DNA of 64,000 nucleotides from Intrasporangium oryzae NRRL B-24470. Lineage in GTDB: Bacteria > Actinomycetota > Actinomycetes > Actinomycetales > Dermatophilaceae. Below, one piece after another: positions 37,274 through 49,088 of this stretch; position 1 is the first letter of the stretch; every line of letters begins with the position of its first letter. Where the stretch lies: contig NZ_AWSA01000016.1 in NCBI RefSeq assembly GCF_000576595.1, positions 1 through 64,000 of the forward strand, read 5' to 3'. Under the pieces are notes generated by a model that was given only the letters and a program-made list of their open reading frames with translations, searched no databases and was not told the DNA's origin. A program made the position numbers and the translations under genes.

Positions 37274-37357
37274 GGCGGCAGCGTGACGCGGACACGGTCA
37301 TCTCCGCGCCCGGTGCGTGACGCGCACGCCATCGGCCGTCCCGCCCTCCGGGACGGC

Positions 37358-38260
37358 TCACTGCACCTGAGGGTCGTCGCCGGAGCGGGGCGGGACATCC
37401 ATTCCACGCGGCGCCGTGAGGCTGCGCCGGAAGCCGAACTCTGCCCGCGCCGTGGCGACGTCGAACCCGGGGAGATCGCGCTCGACGAGGTCGAACGTCT
37501 CCTCGGCCAGGGCGCAGACCTCGTCGACCGCGGCCCGGGGTGGAGCGGCGAGGAGCCGCCGAACCCGAGACACGAGGTCCGGGGGAGTCGTGGCGAGCAG
37601 GCCTGCCTCCCAGTCGAGCCACTTGTGGAAGGGGTGCGGCGCATAGACCCGGTTGAGGCCGAAGAGCGCGTCGAGGAGCCGCTGCACGTTCTCCACGAGG
37701 TCACTGTGGAGGAGCAGGACGTCGTCGCGGGCGACGAGCATCTCGAGCCGGTCGCGGGGGCGCAGTGCCAGGCCCTTGCCGACCATGGCCAGCGCCAACG
37801 CGGTCGGGTACTCCGTGCAGCGGGCGCGCCACGCGTCGATGAGCGCTGCACCGTGCAGGGCCCGCCCGTGGAGCAGCGCCGTGACGCGGACCTGCAGCTC
37901 GGGCTCGACGTCCGCACGGAGCAGGACGGCATCGAGATACCCGTCGATCGTCGAGGTGAGGAAGCCGCTCGTGTCGATCTTGACGCCGTCCACGGCATAC
38001 CCGTCGGCCCACTCGTTCTCGTCGACCTCGGCGTACACCCGGGTCCAGCCGGCGCCCTCGACCGCCGCGACCCGGTCGTCCTCGCTCGGTGGCACCGACC
38101 AGTAGACGTCGAGCTCGACGTCGGAGAAGGCGTCCGCGAGCCCTCGCGCGACGGAGCCGGCGACGAGGACGGCGGCCACCTTCGGGTGTGAGACGTATGC
38201 CGCGGCAGCGCGCTCGGCGATCGCGAGGCGGTGCGTGACGGGATCGGCGATGTGGGTCAC
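37358..38260 (-). CDS. nucleotidyltransferase-fold protein (DUF4037-like)
   Basis: 300 residues. The polymerase-beta-type nucleotidyltransferase motif is GSVARGLADAFSDVELDVYW (about residues 35-54), with acidic residues spaced for metal binding; a helical C-terminal half follows (FGLNRVYAPHPFHKWLDWEAGLLA). Similar proteins include aminoglycoside-type nucleotidyltransferases and uncharacterised DUF4037 members; the substrate is unknown. The GTG at 38260 fits. It is divergent from acnA. Confidence 0.7.
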   Translation of the reverse strand: MTHIADPVTHRLAIAERAAAAYVSHPKVAAVLVAGSVARGLADAFSDVELDVYWSVPPSEDDRVAAVEGAGWTRVYAEVDENEWADGYAVDGVKIDTSGFLTSTIDGYLDAVLLRADVEPELQVRVTALLHGRALHGAALIDAWRARCTEYPTALALAMVGKGLALRPRDRLEMLVARDDVLLLHSDLVENVQRLLDALFGLNRVYAPHPFHKWLDWEAGLLATTPPDLVSRVRRLLAAPPRAAVDEVCALAEETFDLVERDLPGFDVATARAEFGFRRSLTAPRGMDVPPRSGDDPQVQ

Positions 38261-38563
38261 CGTGACTGTCTAGCAGGCTGGCGGCCCGCTGCGGGCGACG
38301 TTCGGCGTGCTGGTGTCGCAGCGGGGCACGGGCCGGGCCGACGGCGGCACGCGGCCCGGCGGCATACGGAGTGCAAGGAGGCGGCTGGTACGGTCCGGCG
38401 CGCGGGGGAGCCGACCACGGAAGGGCCAGTCCGGGCCGGAGTGGTCCGCCGAGCAGCGCCGTCTCGCGCTCGTCCTCCACCGTGCGCCACGGGATCTGGT
38501 GGTCCGGCGACGAGCCCATCCGCACGGCCCGAGTCCGACCTGTGGCGGCCCTGCCGCGGGAGG
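38261..38563. other. intergenic DNA between the nucleotidyltransferase gene and the acnA promoter
   Basis: No gene seen. It carries one GGCATAC motif (38361-38367) inside GCGGCCCGGCGGCATACGG (38351-38369), an exact 19-base match to 33571-33589 in another intergenic region. The short open frames here show no ribosome binding site or family resemblance. Confidence 0.5.
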
Positions 38564-38593
38564 CTGACAATGGCCGGGGTGGTGTGGTTAGAT
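38564..38593 (+). promoter_or_regulatory. candidate acnA promoter
   Basis: CTGACA (38564-38569), an 18-base spacer and TTAGAT (38588-38593) match a vegetative promoter. Transcription would start near 38600, inside the palindrome described next. This leaves a leader of about 60 bases with AAGGAG before the GTG. Confidence 0.55.
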
Positions 38594-38610
38594 ATCTTGA
38601 CATCAAGATA
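38593..38610. promoter_or_regulatory. 18-bp palindromic operator upstream of acnA
   Basis: TATCTTGACATCAAGATA: two perfect 8-base arms (TATCTTGA / TCAAGATA) around CA. It is AT-rich in a very GC-rich setting and covers the predicted transcription start, so a bound protein would repress. The geometry (8-base half-sites, 2-base centre) is that of MarR-family operators; in Streptomyces the MarR-type TamR controls the aconitase gene. No such regulator is in the window. Confidence 0.75.
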
Positions 38611-38659
38611 GTTTGATCGAGACACAGTCGTCGAGAAGCGTTGCTGGAAGGAGCCCGTC

Positions 38660-41479
<2,820 letters not shown>

Positions 41480-41497
41480 GCCCGCACGCGTCGCCCA

Positions 41498-41540
41498 CGA
41501 CGGGGCCCCGCACACCGCAGTCGGTGTGCGGGGCCCGTCG
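41498..41540 (+). terminator. strong hairpin terminator after acnA
   Basis: Perfect 15-bp arms (41503-41517 and 41522-41536) around a CAGT loop, extended by four more pairs after a one-base bulge. It lies 19 bases after the acnA stop. There is no U-tract, as is common in high-GC actinobacteria. Confidence 0.85.
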
Positions 41541-41615
41541 CGTCCCCGGGACCCTCGTCGTATGCCGCCGGCGCCCGTCCGCGGGGCCGTTTCGGGTGCT
41601 CGGGACGGGGATGGC

Positions 41616-42794
41616 ATGCTCGTCCGCGTGACTGAGCGACACGTGACCCTGACGCTGTGGGAGCAGGACCTCGCGTGGTCCCCGACCGACCCCGTGGCCT
41701 ACGCCGACGTCCATGTCGACGGCGCTCCGGAGATGGCGTACCTGGGCCGCCGCTGGGAGTCCCCGGTCGTGTCGTCCGCCTTCGCGGCGACCGAGCTCAT
41801 CCCGTCATGGAACGCCCGGACCCCCGCGGGGTCGTGGCTGCTCGTCGAGGCCAGGGTCGGCGGCGCCGACGGCTGGACGCCGTGGGTCGTCATGGCGCGC
41901 TGGACCGAGGGGGACCCCGAGGGCGACGGCTCCATCACCCGCACGACGGTCCCGGACCAGAAGCACGAGGTCGGGCACGTCGCGACCGACTCGTTCGTCG
42001 CATCGGCGCTGCACCCCTTCACGCAGTGGCAGCTGCGGCTGACCGGGTTCGTGCCGGCCCGAGAGGGTGACGCCGGGTCCGCGCCCGGGTGGCCCGAGGT
42101 GACGCTCGTGGCGGCGGCCGTGTCGGCCATGGAGATCGAGCCGGGGGAGCCCACCAGCCGGCCGGCTCTTCCGGGCGGATGCGAGATCGCGGTGCCGCCG
42201 CTGTCCCAACGCCGCCATGTCGACACCTTCCCGGAGTGGGACAACGGCGGCCAGTCGTGGTGCTCCCCGACGTCGACGACGATGCTTCTCGCCCACTGGG
42301 GTGTCGCGCCCGACGCCGACGAGTCGGCCTGGGTCGGGCACGACATCGATCCCGCGGTCGTCCACGCCGTCCGCCGGGTCTTCGACCGCGACTACGGCGC
42401 CGCGGGCAACTGGGCGTTCAACACGGCCTACGCAGGCACACGAGGCCTGCGGGCCTACGTGACGCGCCTGCGGGACCTCACCGAGGCCGAGGCGTTCGTC
42501 GCGGCCGGTGTGCCGCTCGTCGTGTCGGTGAGCTTCACGGCCGACGAGCTCGACGGCGCGGGCTACGACACGCGCGGCCACCTGCTGACGATCATCGGGT
42601 TCACCGAGGACGGCGACGTCGTCTCCAACGACCCGAACTCCCACCAGATCGCGAGCAACGAGCAGGTCCGGGCCGTCTTCCGGCGCGACCAGTTCGAGCG
42701 CGTCTGGCTCGGGCGCGACGGGGGGCTCGCCTACGTCATGCACCCGCGCGACGTCCCACTGCCCCCGGCGCCGCTCGAGGCGAACTGGTCCTGA
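41616..42794 (+). CDS. C39-family peptidase-like protein without signal peptide
   Basis: 392 residues. The C-terminal half is a papain-like C39 peptidase: Cys216 in NGGQSWCSPTSTTM, His322 in RGHLLTIIGF, and an Asp in SNDPNSH. The N-terminal half (about residues 1-190) is a beta-rich domain (WNARTPAGSWLLVEARV) found with this family. No export signal is seen. ATG at 41616 (after GGGACGGGG) and GTG at 41628 are both possible starts. It is the paralogue of the Tat-exported protein that follows, with more than half of residues shared across the peptidase domain. Confidence 0.8.
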   Translation: MLVRVTERHVTLTLWEQDLAWSPTDPVAYADVHVDGAPEMAYLGRRWESPVVSSAFAATELIPSWNARTPAGSWLLVEARVGGADGWTPWVVMARWTEGDPEGDGSITRTTVPDQKHEVGHVATDSFVASALHPFTQWQLRLTGFVPAREGDAGSAPGWPEVTLVAAAVSAMEIEPGEPTSRPALPGGCEIAVPPLSQRRHVDTFPEWDNGGQSWCSPTSTTMLLAHWGVAPDADESAWVGHDIDPAVVHAVRRVFDRDYGAAGNWAFNTAYAGTRGLRAYVTRLRDLTEAEAFVAAGVPLVVSVSFTADELDGAGYDTRGHLLTIIGFTEDGDVVSNDPNSHQIASNEQVRAVFRRDQFERVWLGRDGGLAYVMHPRDVPLPPAPLEANWS

Positions 42795-42876
42795 CCGCAA
42801 CGGGATTCGGCATGCGGGGCTCGCCTTCTCCGTGTTGACTGTGCGCGCACCGTCACTCACACACCGAGGAGCAGCA

Positions 42877-44223
42877 TTGCCCAGTCGTTCCGTCCTCAGC
42901 GGCGCGGCGGCCCTCCAGCCGTCCCGCCGTACCGTCCTCGCCTCGCTCGCCGGCGCCGCGGCCCTCGTCGGCTCTGCCGGGGCCTCGCCTGCCCTTGCGA
43001 GCTCCGACAAGCAGAAGAAGGGCGCCTCGCCCCGGCGGATCACCCGAACCGCCTGGGCGGGGGACGCGTTCACCGCAGGGCAGGGCAGCGGCACGACGGT
43101 GAGCGCCGCGGGGCTCGCCTTCGCTGCGGCCACGTCGACCCGGGACTACGCGGACCCCCACGCCGCCGGTGCGCCGGCGGTCACCTACGAGGTCGCGTCG
43201 TGGCGTTCGCCGGTCGTCGCGCCCGGCTTCGGCCTGACCGAGCTCGTCGCCTCGTGGAACGCCTCGACGCCCGGCCACTCCTGGGTCGAGGTCGTAGTCC
43301 GCGGCACGGCCGACGACGGCACCCAGACCGGGTGGTACGTCCTCGGCCGCTGGGCCGCGTCCGATCCGGCCGCCGGGGGCGCCATCCACCGCACTTCTCT
43401 CGGTGGCCAGGCGACGACGTACGCCACCGTCTACACCGACACGCTGGCCACCCTCAACGGCCACACGCTCACCGACTGGCAGCTCGAGGTCCGGCTGCTG
43501 CGGCCCGTCGGCTCGTCGGACGTGCCCACGGTCGCAGCGCTCGGCGCGATGGCATCGGCCCTGCCACTCGACCGGACGGTCGCCGTGAGCGCGACCGGGC
43601 CGGCCTGCGGCACCACCCTCGCCGTCCCGACCTACTCGCAAGAGGTGCACATCGGCCACTACCCGCAGTGGGACAACGGCGGCGAGGCCTGGTGCTCGCC
43701 GACGTCGACCTCGATGGTCGTGGCCTACTGGGGTGCCGGGCCGAGCGCCGCCGAGACGGCGTGGGTCGACCCGCCCGTCGACGCGCAGGTCGACTTCACC
43801 GCGCGCAACGTCTTCGACTACACCTACAACGGCGCGGGCAACTGGCCCTTCAACACCGCGTACGCCGCGACGCGCGGGCTCGACGGGTTCGTCACGCGGC
43901 TTCGGACCCTCACGGAGGCGGAGGCGTTCATCGCTGCCGGCATCCCCCTCGTCGTCTCCGTCTCGTTCAAGAAGGGCGAGCTGACCGGTGCCGGCTACGG
44001 CACGAACGGCCACCTCATGGTGATCGTCGGGTTCACCGCGACAGGTGACGTCGTCGTCAACGACCCGGCATCGCATCTCATCCCGGACGACAACCAGGTC
44101 CGCGTCACCTACTTCCGCTCGGAGTTCGAGAACGTCTGGATCCCGCGCACGGGCGGGATCGCCTACGTCATCCACCCGAAGGACCACCCGCTGCCCGCGG
44201 CCCCGGCCGAGGCCAACTGGTGA
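42877..44223 (+). CDS. Tat-exported C39-family peptidase-like protein
   Basis: 448 residues. A twin-arginine signal is clear: PSRRTVLASLAGAAALVGSAG with cleavage after ASPALA (about residue 41). The N-terminal beta-rich domain and C39 peptidase domain match the preceding protein. Catalytic residues are Cys273 (NGGEAWCSPTSTSM), His379 (NGHLMVIVGF) and an Asp in VNDPASH. The TTG at 42877 has GAGGAG eight bases upstream and gives the complete signal peptide. It probably acts on cell-surface or external peptides; substrate unknown. Confidence 0.85.
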   Translation: MPSRSVLSGAAALQPSRRTVLASLAGAAALVGSAGASPALASSDKQKKGASPRRITRTAWAGDAFTAGQGSGTTVSAAGLAFAAATSTRDYADPHAAGAPAVTYEVASWRSPVVAPGFGLTELVASWNASTPGHSWVEVVVRGTADDGTQTGWYVLGRWAASDPAAGGAIHRTSLGGQATTYATVYTDTLATLNGHTLTDWQLEVRLLRPVGSSDVPTVAALGAMASALPLDRTVAVSATGPACGTTLAVPTYSQEVHIGHYPQWDNGGEAWCSPTSTSMVVAYWGAGPSAAETAWVDPPVDAQVDFTARNVFDYTYNGAGNWPFNTAYAATRGLDGFVTRLRTLTEAEAFIAAGIPLVVSVSFKKGELTGAGYGTNGHLMVIVGFTATGDVVVNDPASHLIPDDNQVRVTYFRSEFENVWIPRTGGIAYVIHPKDHPLPAAPAEANW

Positions 44224-44282
44224 GCGGGCCGACCCGGCGCGACGGCTGACGACCCGCGCACGGACGCCGCGCCGTCGCGTCT

Positions 44283-44322
44283 CCGGAGACCGGGCTGCTC
44301 AGTCGAGCAGCCCGGTCTCCGG
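44283..44322. terminator. perfect 18-bp hairpin, bidirectional terminator
   Basis: Arms 44283-44300 and 44305-44322 are perfect reverse complements around AGTC. It sits between the convergent peptidase and VOC genes and covers the VOC stop codon, so the last seven codons of the VOC gene form the stem. Confidence 0.88.
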
Positions 44323-45063
44323 GTTGCGATCGGTGATGCAGTAGGCGGCTCCGGTGGGGTCGCGCATGACGGTCCAGCGCGGGCTCGTCGGCGGGGCGGG
44401 GTCGCGCGTCGCGCCGAGGTGCTCGTGCCGGCGCACCTCGGACTCGCGGTCGTCGGTGGCGAGGTCGAGATGGGCGCCGACCTCGCCGGTCGCGGACTCG
44501 TCGAGCCGCTGGAAGAGGAAACGGAAGGGGATCCCCTCAGGGCGCACGAGGTGCGAGAACTCGGGGCGGCGCGCAGACCGGCGCAGCGGCCAGCCGGTGA
44601 GGTCCGACCAGAAGGAGCACTCGGCCTCGAAGAGGTCAGGCGGGATGTCGAGACAGACCTGGTCGACGAGGCTCTCGTGGCCGTAGGTCCAGCGGGTCGG
44701 TCCGGGACGGATCTCGTGGTGCTCGGTGACGAAGCAGAAGACGAGCCCGCCCGGGGACCGCAGCGTGACGTACCCGCCCGGGCCTGCACGATGGGTGACC
44801 TTCGCGCCGAGCTCCTCGGCGCGGTGAGCCGCGTCCTCGGGGTCGCGGACGTGGAGGTCGAGGTGGATCCGGCGCCCGGAGCCGACCTGCTGGACCTTGA
44901 GGAAGGGGTTGCCGACCGGGGGGAGGAGCGTCGTGAACTCGAGGTGGTCCCCGCGAGGCGGCGACACGGCATACCCCGTGGCCCCGGACCAGAAGGCGGT
45001 CCCCGCCGCGTGGAGCCCTGGCGGCAGGTCGATGAACGCCGTAACCCAGTGGACCGTCGTCAT
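44299..45063 (-). CDS. VOC superfamily protein with two glyoxalase-like domains
   Basis: 254 residues, two tandem vicinal-oxygen-chelate domains (about residues 1-120 and 130-250). Possible metal ligands are H69 in HLDLHVRD, E114-H115 in the first domain, and HLDLATDD in the second. Such proteins include lyases, dioxygenases and antibiotic-binding proteins, and nothing here fixes the substrate. The ATG at 45063 fits. It is divergent from the next gene with 57 bases between. Confidence 0.75.
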   Translation of the reverse strand: MTTVHWVTAFIDLPPGLHAAGTAFWSGATGYAVSPPRGDHLEFTTLLPPVGNPFLKVQQVGSGRRIHLDLHVRDPEDAAHRAEELGAKVTHRAGPGGYVTLRSPGGLVFCFVTEHHEIRPGPTRWTYGHESLVDQVCLDIPPDLFEAECSFWSDLTGWPLRRSARRPEFSHLVRPEGIPFRFLFQRLDESATGEVGAHLDLATDDRESEVRRHEHLGATRDPAPPTSPRWTVMRDPTGAAYCITDRNPETGLLD

Positions 45064-45120
45064 GGGCCGAGCCTAGGACCGGTGCGCGGCCCCCGCGCGC
45101 AGGCGAGGCAGACTGGGAGC

Positions 45121-45489
45121 ATGTCCGCGCACACGCCCCCCGGCTGGCCGGTCGGCGTCCCGCCCGCGCACACCCCCGGGTGGGAGGACCGCGCCGTGCT
45201 GTGGCTCCTCGACCAGTGCCCGCCCGACTACCGCTCGTATGCCGCGTGGCGGCGTCACCCGATCGCGCTCGCCTGGCTCGCGGGCCGGCATCTCGACGGT
45301 CAGGTCGTCGCGATGCGCGAGGCGTGGCGCGAGGCCCGCGTCGCGATCGGTCCCCACGTGCCCGCCGAGGCCCTGCCTGAGATCCTCGCCCAGATCGAGG
45401 CCGAGGGGATCCGCCTGCTCGCGGCGTCGCGGTCGGCCCGGCTGCTCCACGAGGCCCTCCAGGGCAAGGTCTTCGCGCCGCGTCTGTGA
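45121..45489 (+). CDS. conserved hypothetical protein upstream of dxs
   Basis: 122 residues. A Pro-rich start, then a helical protein (VLWLLDQCPPDYRSYAAWRRHPIALAWLAGRHL ... EILAQIEAEGIRLLAASRSARLLHEALQG). I recall similar proteins in actinobacteria but no assigned function. It lies 119 bases before dxs in the same direction. Confidence 0.6.
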   Translation: MSAHTPPGWPVGVPPAHTPGWEDRAVLWLLDQCPPDYRSYAAWRRHPIALAWLAGRHLDGQVVAMREAWREARVAIGPHVPAEALPEILAQIEAEGIRLLAASRSARLLHEALQGKVFAPRL

Positions 45490-45608
45490 GCCCGTCCCAC
45501 AACGGATGTGACGTTGCCGACGAAGGGCGCGACGCGTGCACGGTTCGGTGGTCCCCGTCGTTGACCCGTAGACTCGATCGACCCATCTGACGAGAGGACG
45601 AGGCAAGC

Positions 45609-47477
45609 GTGAGCCTGCTGGACACGATCACGAGCCCGGCGCAGCTGAAGGCGCTCCCGGCGACCCAGCTCCCGGAGCTGGCCGAGGAGATCAGGGCCTT
45701 CCTCGTCAGCGAGGTCTCCAAGACCGGCGGTCACCTCGGCCCCAACCTCGGGGTCGTCGAGCTGACGATCGCGCTCCACCGCGTCTTCGACTCGCCGAGC
45801 GACGCGATCATCTTCGACACGGGCCACCAGTCCTACGTCCACAAGCTCCTCACCGGGCGCCACGACTTCAGCAAGCTGAAGAAGCAGGGCGGCCTCTCGG
45901 GCTACCCGAGCCGGGCCGAGTCCGAGCACGACGTCGTCGAGAACTCCCACGCCTCGACGGCGCTCTCGTGGGCCGACGGGATCGCCAAGGGCCGCCGGCT
46001 CCGGGGCGAGACCGGCAGGCACACCGTGGCCGTCATCGGTGACGGCGCGCTGACCGGCGGCATGGCGTGGGAGGCCATCAACAACATCGCCGTCGACAAG
46101 ACCCTCCCGCTCGTCATCGTCGTCAACGACAACGAGCGCTCCTACGCGCCGACGATCGGCGGGCTCGCCGAGCACCTCGCCACGCTGCGCACGACCCGCG
46201 GCTACGAGAAGTTCCTCGACTGGGGCAAGCGCTCCCTCGCCCGGACGCCCGTCGTCGGCGGTGCGATGTTCGAGACGCTCCACGGCGTCAAGAAGGGCAT
46301 CAAGGACATCGTCGCCCCGCAGGGCATGTTCGAGGACCTCGGCCTCAAGTACGTCGGTCCGGTCGACGGCCACGACGAGCAGGCGATGGAGAAGGCCCTG
46401 CGCCAGGCCAGGGAGTTCGGCGGTCCGGTCATCGTCCACGTCATCACGCAGAAGGGTCGCGGCTACCAGCCGGCCATCGACGACGACGCCGACCAGTTCC
46501 ACAGCGTCGGCAAGATCAACCCCGAGACGGGTCTGCCGTTCGAGGTCGCCGGGCGCATCTGGACCGACGAGTTCAACGACGAGATGGTCGCGATCGGCCG
46601 CGACCGCCCGGACGTCGTCGCCATCACCGCGGCGATGCTCATCCCCGTGGGCCTCGACGGGTTCGCTGCCGCCTATCCCGACCGCGTCTTCGACGTCGGC
46701 ATCGCCGAGCAGCACGCTGTCACGATGGCGTCAGGCCTCGCCTATGCGGGGATGCACCCGGTCGTGGCCGTCTACGCGACGTTCCTCAACCGCGCCTTCG
46801 ACCAGCTGCTCATGGACTGCGCGCTCCACCGGGCGGGTGTCACCTTCGTCCTCGACCGGGCCGGCGTCACCGGCAGCGACGGCGCATCCCACAACGGGAT
46901 GTGGGACATGACCCTCACCTCGATCGTCCCCGGCCTGCGGATCGCCGCCCCGCGCGACGGCGACCAGGTCCGCAGGCAGCTGCGTGAGGCCGTCGAGGTC
47001 TCCGACGCCCCGACCGTCATCCGGTTCCCCAAGGGCGATGTCGCCGAGCCGCTCGCGGCGGTGTGCTCGGCGGGTGACGTCGACGTCCTCTTCGAGACGG
47101 GCGAGGGGCCGGTCGACCTGCTCGTCGTCGGCGTCGGGGCCTTCGCCGGCACCGGGATCGAGGTCGGCGAGAAGATCGCCGCCCACGGCCGGACCGTCCG
47201 CGTCGTCGACCCGCGCTGGGTCGTCCCCGTCAGCGCGGATCTCGTCGCGCTCGCGGGTACGGCGGCGCACGTCGCGGTCATCGAGGACAATCTCGTCGAG
47301 GGCGGCGTCGGCTCGGCCGTGGCGACCGCGCTGCGGTCGGCCGGCGTGGAGGCGCCGGTCCACCCCTACGGCATCCCCAAGCGCTTCCTCGACCACGCGT
47401 CGCGCGGCCAGATCCTCGAGGCGCTCGGGCTCACGGCCGACAGCATCGTCGTCGACCTCGAGCCGCGGCTGTCCTGA
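45609..47477 (+). CDS. dxs: 1-deoxy-D-xylulose-5-phosphate synthase
   Basis: 622 residues. First step of the MEP isoprenoid pathway: pyruvate and glyceraldehyde 3-phosphate condense on thiamine diphosphate. The ThDP motif is [16 protein letters not shown] to VNDN (about residues 145-178); [16 protein letters not shown], the catalytic Glu in [13 protein letters not shown] and the transketolase C-terminal domain are present. The GTG at 45609 matches the family start. A TAGACT box (45571-45576) may be the -10 element. Confidence 0.95.
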   Translation: MSLLDTITSPAQLKALPATQLPELAEEIRAFLVSEVSKTGGHLGPNLGVVELTIALHRVFDSPSDAIIFDTGHQSYVHKLLTGRHDFSKLKKQGGLSGYPSRAESEHDVVENSHASTALSWADGIAKGRRLRGETGRHTVAVIGDGALTGGMAWEAINNIAVDKTLPLVIVVNDNERSYAPTIGGLAEHLATLRTTRGYEKFLDWGKRSLARTPVVGGAMFETLHGVKKGIKDIVAPQGMFEDLGLKYVGPVDGHDEQAMEKALRQAREFGGPVIVHVITQKGRGYQPAIDDDADQFHSVGKINPETGLPFEVAGRIWTDEFNDEMVAIGRDRPDVVAITAAMLIPVGLDGFAAAYPDRVFDVGIAEQHAVTMASGLAYAGMHPVVAVYATFLNRAFDQLLMDCALHRAGVTFVLDRAGVTGSDGASHNGMWDMTLTSIVPGLRIAAPRDGDQVRRQLREAVEVSDAPTVIRFPKGDVAEPLAAVCSAGDVDVLFETGEGPVDLLVVGVGAFAGTGIEVGEKIAAHGRTVRVVDPRWVVPVSADLVALAGTAAHVAVIEDNLVEGGVGSAVATALRSAGVEAPVHPYGIPKRFLDHASRGQILEALGLTADSIVVDLEPRLS

Positions 47478-47561
47478 CGGCCGACGTCCCGGCCGCTTCG
47501 TCTGCGACGAGGAGGTGCGACCTGGTCCGTGCCGTTCCGGTTCGGAACCCGCCGGGGGCCC

Positions 47562-47567
47562 TACGCT
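47562..47567 (+). promoter_or_regulatory. candidate -10 box for the AI-2E family transporter gene (leaderless)
   Basis: TACGCT fits TANNNT, and the GTG start lies exactly seven bases after it with no ribosome binding site between, which is the spacing for a leaderless transcript. Confidence 0.5.
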
Positions 47568-47574
47568 CGGCGTT

Positions 47575-48888
47575 GTGACCGGACAACATGCGAGGGCAGG
47601 CACCCCGACCCACGGGACGCCGGGTACCCATCCGGAGAGACCGCAGTGGGTCGCCGTCGCCCCGGGCAACGCCCGCCGGGTGGCGTTCACCGCCGTCGTG
47701 GCGGTAGCGGCGCTCTGGACCGCGACGTGGGTGTTCGGGGCGATGGGCTCGTTCCTCTTCCTGCTCCTCCTCGCCTGGCTCACCTCCATCGCCATGGAGC
47801 CGGCCGTCCTCTGGCTGTCGGCCCGTGGTCTGCGCCGCGGGCTCGCGACCGGCGTGACCATGCTCGTCATGGTCCTGATCTTCCTCGGCCTCGGGGAGCT
47901 CTTCGGGTCGGTGTTCGCATCACAGGTCGCCGAGCTCGCCAAGCAGTTCCCGTCCGCGGTCACCTCCGCCCTCGACTGGGTCAACCAGACCTTCCACACG
48001 AGCTTCGACATCGCCCAGATCCAGGACGCCCTGCAGCTGACGCCCGCCAAGCTCGGGGAGATGGCCGGCAAGTACGGCGGCGGTCTCCTCGGGGTGTTCG
48101 GGTCACTCTTCACCTTCCTCTTCGACCTGCTGACGATCCTCGTCTTCGCGTACTACTTCTCGGCCGACAGCCCACGGCTGCGCCAGACGATCGGGTCATG
48201 GCTCCCGCAGCGCTTCCAACGCGTGTTCATCACCGTCTGGACGATCTCGGTCGAGAAGACGGGCGGCTACGTCATCTCCAAGCTCGTGCTCGCCGCGCTG
48301 TCCGCGGCCTTCCACGTCGCCTTCTTCTGGTTCATCGACGTGCCGTTCTGGCTGCCGCTCGGCGTCTTCGCGGGCATCGTGGGCCAGTTCATCCCCACGA
48401 TCGGCACCTATATCGGGGTGGCCCTGCCAGCCCTGTTCACGCTGCTCGACAAGCCGATCAACGCCGTCTGGATCCTGATCTTCGCCACGGTCTACCAGCA
48501 GCTCGAGAACTACGTCTTCACGCCGCGGATCAGCCGCCGGACGATGGACCTGCACCCCGCCATCGCCCTCGGTTCGGTCATCGCCGGCGCGGCCCTCTTC
48601 GGACCGATCGGCGCCCTCATCGGCATCCCGATCGCCGCCGTCGCCCTCTCGATCGTCAACACGTTCAGCCAGCGGCACGAGCTGGTGCCGGAGCTCGCCG
48701 ACCTCGAGGTGCCGGGCAACGGCACCAACGGCACCAACGGCACCAACGGTCCCGACAACAGACCCGACAACGGACAGGACAACGGACCGGACGCGAGGTC
48801 GGTCGACCGACCCGACGACGAGTCCGTACACGCGGCGGGTGACGAGATCGGTTCCGGGGGGAGGGGCGCCACCACGGGAGGCGCCTGA
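47575..48888 (+). CDS. AI-2E family transporter (membrane)
   Basis: 437 residues, about eight membrane helices. It matches the AI-2E/TqsA/PerM-type family, with GLFGPIGALIGIPIAAV-like conserved residues near the end of the core (LFGPIGALIGIPIAA) and FIPTIGTYIGVALPAL earlier. Members export autoinducer-2 or act as Na+/H+ antiporters, so the substrate is open. The C-terminal tail is disordered and built on short repeats (NGT and PDN units). It lies 97 bases after dxs but has its own leaderless-type -10 box. Confidence 0.8.
   Translation: MTGQHARAGTPTHGTPGTHPERPQWVAVAPGNARRVAFTAVVAVAALWTATWVFGAMGSFLFLLLLAWLTSIAMEPAVLWLSARGLRRGLATGVTMLVMVLIFLGLGELFGSVFASQVAELAKQFPSAVTSALDWVNQTFHTSFDIAQIQDALQLTPAKLGEMAGKYGGGLLGVFGSLFTFLFDLLTILVFAYYFSADSPRLRQTIGSWLPQRFQRVFITVWTISVEKTGGYVISKLVLAALSAAFHVAFFWFIDVPFWLPLGVFAGIVGQFIPTIGTYIGVALPALFTLLDKPINAVWILIFATVYQQLENYVFTPRISRRTMDLHPAIALGSVIAGAALFGPIGALIGIPIAAVALSIVNTFSQRHELVPELADLEVPGNGTNGTNGTNGPDNRPDNGQDNGPDARSVDRPDDESVHAAGDEIGSGGRGATTGGA
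48721..48747 (+). repeat. 9-base tandem repeat in the transporter tail
   Basis: Three exact copies of GGCACCAAC, flanked by partial copies, encode Gly-Thr-Asn repeats. A second, less exact repeat encoding PDN/DNG units follows to about 48790. Both keep frame. Confidence 0.9.
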
Positions 48889-48981
48889 CCTGCCCTGCCC
48901 CGGGGCCCGGGCCCAGCGGCATACGACCGGCGAGGCGGTGTCGCCCAGCCACACCCGACCGGCCGATTTGTGGTGGGCGGT

Positions 48982-48995
48982 GCCACGAACGTGGC
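48982..48995. promoter_or_regulatory. 14-bp inverted repeat upstream of the ABC importer operon
   Basis: GCCACGAACGTGGC has 6-base arms around AA. A TACTTT box at 49009-49014 could be the -10, which places the repeat over the -35 zone, as expected for a repressor or activator site. The PucR-type regulator nearby is a candidate. Confidence 0.4.
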
Positions 48996-49088
48996 CGCTG
49001 ACCTCAACTACTTTCGCCGGAACGGTTGGGCGTCAACGATTCTCGTTGCAGCAAAGGCGCGAGCGCCCGCCAGAGGTGGAGGACGTCC

